Shown here: positions 60,443 through 64,000 of the stretch, piece after piece | How the letters are laid out: each line of letters begins with the position of its first letter | Numbering within the stretch: position 1 is the first letter of the stretch | Assembly: GCF_042477335.2 (NCBI RefSeq) | Contig: NC_091245.1 | Coordinates: 86,342,501 to 86,406,500, forward strand | Origin: Ovis canadensis | Taxonomy: Eukaryota > Chordata > Mammalia > Artiodactyla > Bovidae | DNA: 64,000 nt | Direction: 5' to 3' | The notes under the pieces: generated by a model | What the model was told of the DNA's origin: nothing | Databases searched by the model: none | What the model saw: the letters and a program-made list of their open reading frames with translations, nothing else | Program-made: the position numbers and the translations under genes

Positions 60443-61013
60443 AGTTCAGTTCAGTTGCTCAGTTGTGTCCGACTCTTTGCAACCCCATGGGCTGACTGCA
60501 GCATGCTACGCTTCCCTGTCCATCACCAACTTCCGAAGCTTACCCAAACTCATGTCCGTTGAGTTGGTGATGCCATTCAATCATCTCATCCTCTGTTGTC
60601 CCCTTCTCCTCCGCCTTCAGTCTTTCCCAGCATCAGGGTCTTTGCAAATGAGTCAGTTCTTCACATCAGGTGGCCAAAGTATTGGAGCTTCAGTTTCAGC
60701 ATCAGTCCTTGCAATGAATATTCAGTGCTGATTTCCTTTAGGATTGACTGCTTTGATCTTGCAATCCAAGGGACCCTTGAGAGACTTCTCCAACACCATA
60801 GTTTGAAAGCATCAATTCTTTGGTACTCAGCTTTCTTTATACGTGACTGCTAGAAAAATCATAGCTCTGACTATATGGACCTTTATATGGCAAAGTAATA
60901 TTTCTGCTTTTTAATGCTGTCTAATTTTGTCATAGCTTTTCTTCCAAGGAGCAAGCATCTTAATTTCATGGCTGCAGTCACCATCTGCAGTGATTTTGGA
61001 GCCCAAGAAAATA
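60443..61013 (-). mobile_element. BovB/ART2A-type 3' fragment
   Basis: TTCAGTTCAGTTGCTCAGTT to TGGAGCCCAAGAAAATA. AGTAAAGG flanks it at 60435-60442 and 61014-61021, so this 571-bp piece inserted on its own. Confidence 0.88.
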
Positions 61014-63225
61014 AGTAAAGGGGTAGAATTTGTGTATGCAAAGTTTACTTGTATTCAGCTTAAAATACTTTATAAGATGTTTTATGTAAGCTTCATGGTA
61101 ATCACAAAGCAAAAAGCTATAACAGACCAGAGGAAGGAGTCAAAGCAATTACTACACAAAGTCACAGAATCAAGAAGGAAGACGGCTAGAGAAGAATAAA
61201 GGCACAAAGAAACTACAAGCCATTAAAAAACAATTAAGAAAATGATAATAGTAAGTCCTTACTTATCAATGATTAAATTCTCCAAACAAAATTCATTGAG
61301 TGGCTGAATAAACTTTAAAAACAAACACTTAACTTCTTGCTGCCTAAAAGAGACTCATTTCAGCTTTAGGGATACACATAGTCTCAAGGAGAAGGGATGG
61401 GAAAGATAATCCATGCAGATAGAAACCAAAGTAGGAATAACTAGAGTTTAATTCAAAAACTATAAAAAGAGACAAATAATGAGGCTATATAATAATTAAG
61501 AGGTCACTTCATTAACAGACTATAATAATTATAATATTCATATATATGAACCAAATATTGAACTAAATATATTAAGCAGATACTAACAGATCTGAAGGTA
61601 GAAACAGACAGCAATGAAACAACAGTATGAGACTTCACTCTCCCACTTTCAACAACAGATAAACCATCCAGACAAAAAATCAGTGAAGAATTAATTAACT
61701 TGAACTACACATTGGACCAAATGAACCTAAAAAACAAATACAGCAGTAGAACACATAACCTCAAGCACACATGGAACATTCTCAAGGATCAACCATGTCT
61801 TAGGTCAAGTCTCAACTTTAAGACTGAAATCATACCAAGTATCATTTCTGACAATAGTATGAAACTAGAAATCAATAACAAGAGGAAAACTGGAAAATTC
61901 ACAAGTATGTAGTTATTAAACAACACTCGTCTGAACAATCAGTGGGTGCAGGAAGATATCAGAAGAGAAATTAAAAAGTCTTACAAAAAGTGAAAATAGA
62001 AACACAACAAGTCTTATAGCATGCTGCAAAAGCGGTTCTAAGAGGGAAGCGTATAGCAATAAATGTCAACATTATTTTTTAAAGAAAGATCTCAAATAAA
62101 CAATCTAATCGATCCCTCAAGAAATTAGAATAGAAGAAAACACTAAGTCCAAAGTTAGCAGAAGGGAAAAAAATAATAAAGATCAGAGCAGAAATAAATA
62201 CCAAAACCCAAAGCCATAGAACAAAAGATCACCAAAATTAAAAGCTTGTTTGTTTAAAAAGGTAAACCAAATTGGCAAACTTTTAGCTGGACTAACTAAA
62301 AACAGAGAGAAAAGACTCAAATAAATAAAACCAGAAAAGAATTAGGAGACATTAAGACTGATGCCACAGGAACACATTGGGTTATAAGACACTACTATGA
62401 ACAATTATATGCCAACTAATTATAAAATCTAAAAGAACTAGATAAATTCCTAGAAATATACAAGCTAGCAAGACTGAATCATGAAGAAACGGAAAATCTG
62501 AACAGAGGAATGACTGAACAGACCAAATCAGTAAACAAAAATGTACCAACAAAGAAAAGTGCAGTACCAGATGGTAGCCCTGGTAAATTCTATCATAAAG
62601 AAGGAGATCTCACCCATTTGCAACAACATGGATGGACTTTAAGGGTATGATGCTAAGTAAAATAAGTCAGACAGACAAAGACAAATACTATATGATCTCA
62701 CTTATACGTGGAATCAAAAGAAAGAAAAGGAAAGGAAAGAAAACGATCTTATAGACAGAGAAAACATATCAGTGGTTACCAGAGGTGGAGGGGGTTAGGA
62801 GGTGGGGGAAATGGGTAGGGGATGGTCAAAGGCATAAAAATTAAAACGTCAAGGATATAACATACAGCATGGTAACTATAATTAATAATACTATTTTGTA
62901 TACTCTAAAGTTGCTAAGAGGATAAATCTTAAAAGCTCTCATCATAAAAAAGTCTATAACTATATACAGTGACTGACAATAACTAGACCTATTGTGGTGA
63001 TCATTTCACATTACACACATATGTTGAATCATTATGTTATACACCTGAAATTAATATAATATTATGTATCAGTTATACCCAAATTTAAAAACCAAGTAAA
63101 TTTAAGTTTTAACTATAAGAAAGTGTTCTTATCATAACAATAATAAGAGGGTGGGAAGAAACTTTAAGAAGTGATGGAAGAAACTTTAAGAAGGCATAGA
63201 TTATGGTTATGGTTTCCCAGGTATA

Positions 63226-63447
63226 TGTGTGTATGCATGCTAAATTGCTTCAGTCATGTCAGACTCTTTGCAACCCCATGGACTGTGCCCACCAGGCCCT
63301 TTTGTCCATGGGATTCTCCAGGCAAGAATACTGGAGTGGGTTGCCATTCCTTCCTCCAGGGGATATTCCCGACCCAGGGATCAAAGCCACGCCTCCTGCA
63401 TTGGCAGGCAGAATCTTTACCACTGAGCCACCTGGGAAGTCCTCCTG
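63226..63447 (-). mobile_element. Bov-tA SINE
   Basis: Antisense: TGCATGCTAAATTGCTTCAG ... TTACCACTGAGCCACCTGGG. Confidence 0.9.
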
Positions 63448-63811
63448 CGTATATACTTACCAACAAATTCATCAAGTTAGATACATAAATTATGTACTTT
63501 TTTGTACTTCAACAAAATTAAAAACTTTTTTAATCAATTACTTAAGAGAATTAAAACCAGTCTTTGAACTAGAAGCAGGAAGAATCTTTCTCTGAGGACT
63601 TTAAAAAGAATACTTCTTGTTTTATTAGTCAATAGCCTTTCAACAAATTTCTTAGGGATCTTTCTTAAAACATTGTCAATAAAAGGTGATGTTATCAGAA
63701 CTAAAAAGAAAGGAAAGAAATGAAGGAAGAGAAGAAAGAAGCTATACTTATAACCACCAGTTACATATTAAACAAAAATTAAAACTATCAAAAATAAGGG
63801 TAAGGGCTGAC
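63448..63811. other. Intron, AT-rich, nothing recognised
   Basis: Sequence just downstream (gene sense) of the 63812-63899 exon; no other feature. Confidence 0.4.
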
Positions 63812-63899
63812 CTTTGTATAATCTTTTTTGCTTGAGTTTCAGAAATATTTATACCCAGTGATTTCAAAACAGCAATTATTTCTGAATTTTCTATTATTC
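63812..63899 (-). CDS. SLC25A24-like: Exon 1 of 8 in window: EF-hand region of SCaMC-1-like carrier
   Basis: This 88-bp exon reads (G)IIENSEIIAVLKSLG...ISETQAKKIIQ, aligning with the GKIEASEIVQSLQTLGL segment of SCaMC-1, the end of one EF-hand loop and its exiting helix. The acceptor is a short T-run ending in AAAG and the donor is AAG|GTCAGC. It enters in phase 1 (completing a Gly codon) and leaves in phase 2; the Ser codon is completed by the C that opens the next exon. The loop keeps the Gly, Ile and Glu positions, but the Lys after Gly is replaced by Ile. The preceding exon should end in D-G and was not found in the last 100 bases. Confidence 0.85.
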
Positions 63900-64000
63900 C
63901 TTTAAAAAAGTGAAAATATGTCAAGTTAACGAATCTGAAAAGATAACAAGGCAAAATATACTTACAAGGCAATAGCCTTTAAAAGTCCACATAGCTGATG

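Larger units (their letters stand above)
55743..63105 (+). mobile_element. Old L1 retaining 5' UTR, ORF1 and ORF2 remnants and 3' end, with four later inserts
   Basis: It begins with the L1 start signature (AAGATAGCAGAGTAGAAGG), followed by an unusually GC-rich 5' UTR (about 55900-56900). ORF1-like text straddles the BovB and continues to about 59240, where a frame reads MNEMKNAIQNINNRLEKDKE. Endonuclease-ORF2 text runs at about 61650-62580, then after an internal deletion C-terminal and 3'-UTR text at 62600-63105. Inserted later: BovB 57112-58819, Bov-A2 59247-59522, Bov-tA pair 59582-59888 and a BovB tail 60443-61013. Confidence 0.75.

Noticed and set aside
63960..64000. Possible further carrier exon ending at a GTAAGT donor (minus strand, 63969)
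   Set aside because: The sequence before it does not encode the expected EF-hand end (D-x-N-x-D-G), and the intron to 63899 would be only about 70 bases. Probably chance.

Overview
The window is mammalian nuclear DNA from a ruminant, most likely a bovid. It is dense with BovB (RTE) LINEs, tRNA-Glu-derived Bov-tA SINEs, Bov-A2 dimers with CAG/CTG tails, ART2A-type BovB tails and ruminant L1. Genes are sparse and split by introns, so most open frames are transposon remains. The sequence does not fix the species.

The one host gene runs on the minus strand from beyond the right edge to a stop at 4892. I read eight coding exons (63812-63899, 54266-54377, 42425-42583, 28741-28893, 21401-21508, 14740-14907, 6225-6375, 4892-5073). 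All have AG/GT borders, matching phases and no internal stop. Joined, they encode about 373 residues: the end of the EF-hand region plus a complete three-repeat mitochondrial carrier domain of the SCaMC (ATP-Mg/phosphate carrier) type. The protein is closest to SCaMC-1 (SLC25A24) but too divergent to be the conserved orthologue as I recall it. I read it as the SCaMC-1-like paralogue, called Slc25a54 or SCaMC-1L in mouse. The exons for the first roughly 100 residues lie off the right edge.

The introns hold layered retrotransposons. From left to right: a BovB fragment (1-957); an inverted (twin-primed) BovB (8013-11417); an old sense-strand L1 with BovB and mini-L1 inserts (11625-14520); a young 5'-truncated L1 with a 1131-codon open ORF2 (15483-19201); a BovB (23712-25540); a nested BovB/LTR/L1/BovB/SINE stack (29706-37878); a second solo LTR (38412-39457); a processed RPS6 pseudogene (40451-41372); a second twin-primed BovB inside an L1 tail (44400-45555); two old L1s broken by BovB, an LTR and SINEs (47395-53060); and an old L1 that keeps its 5' UTR (55743-63105), split by four later inserts.

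No CRISPR array, rRNA, functional tRNA, operon or microbial system is present. The most useful observations are the paralogous carrier gene, the two twin-primed BovB insertions with intact target-site duplications, a mini-L1 joining the element's two ends, and two solo LTRs of one family in opposite orientations.
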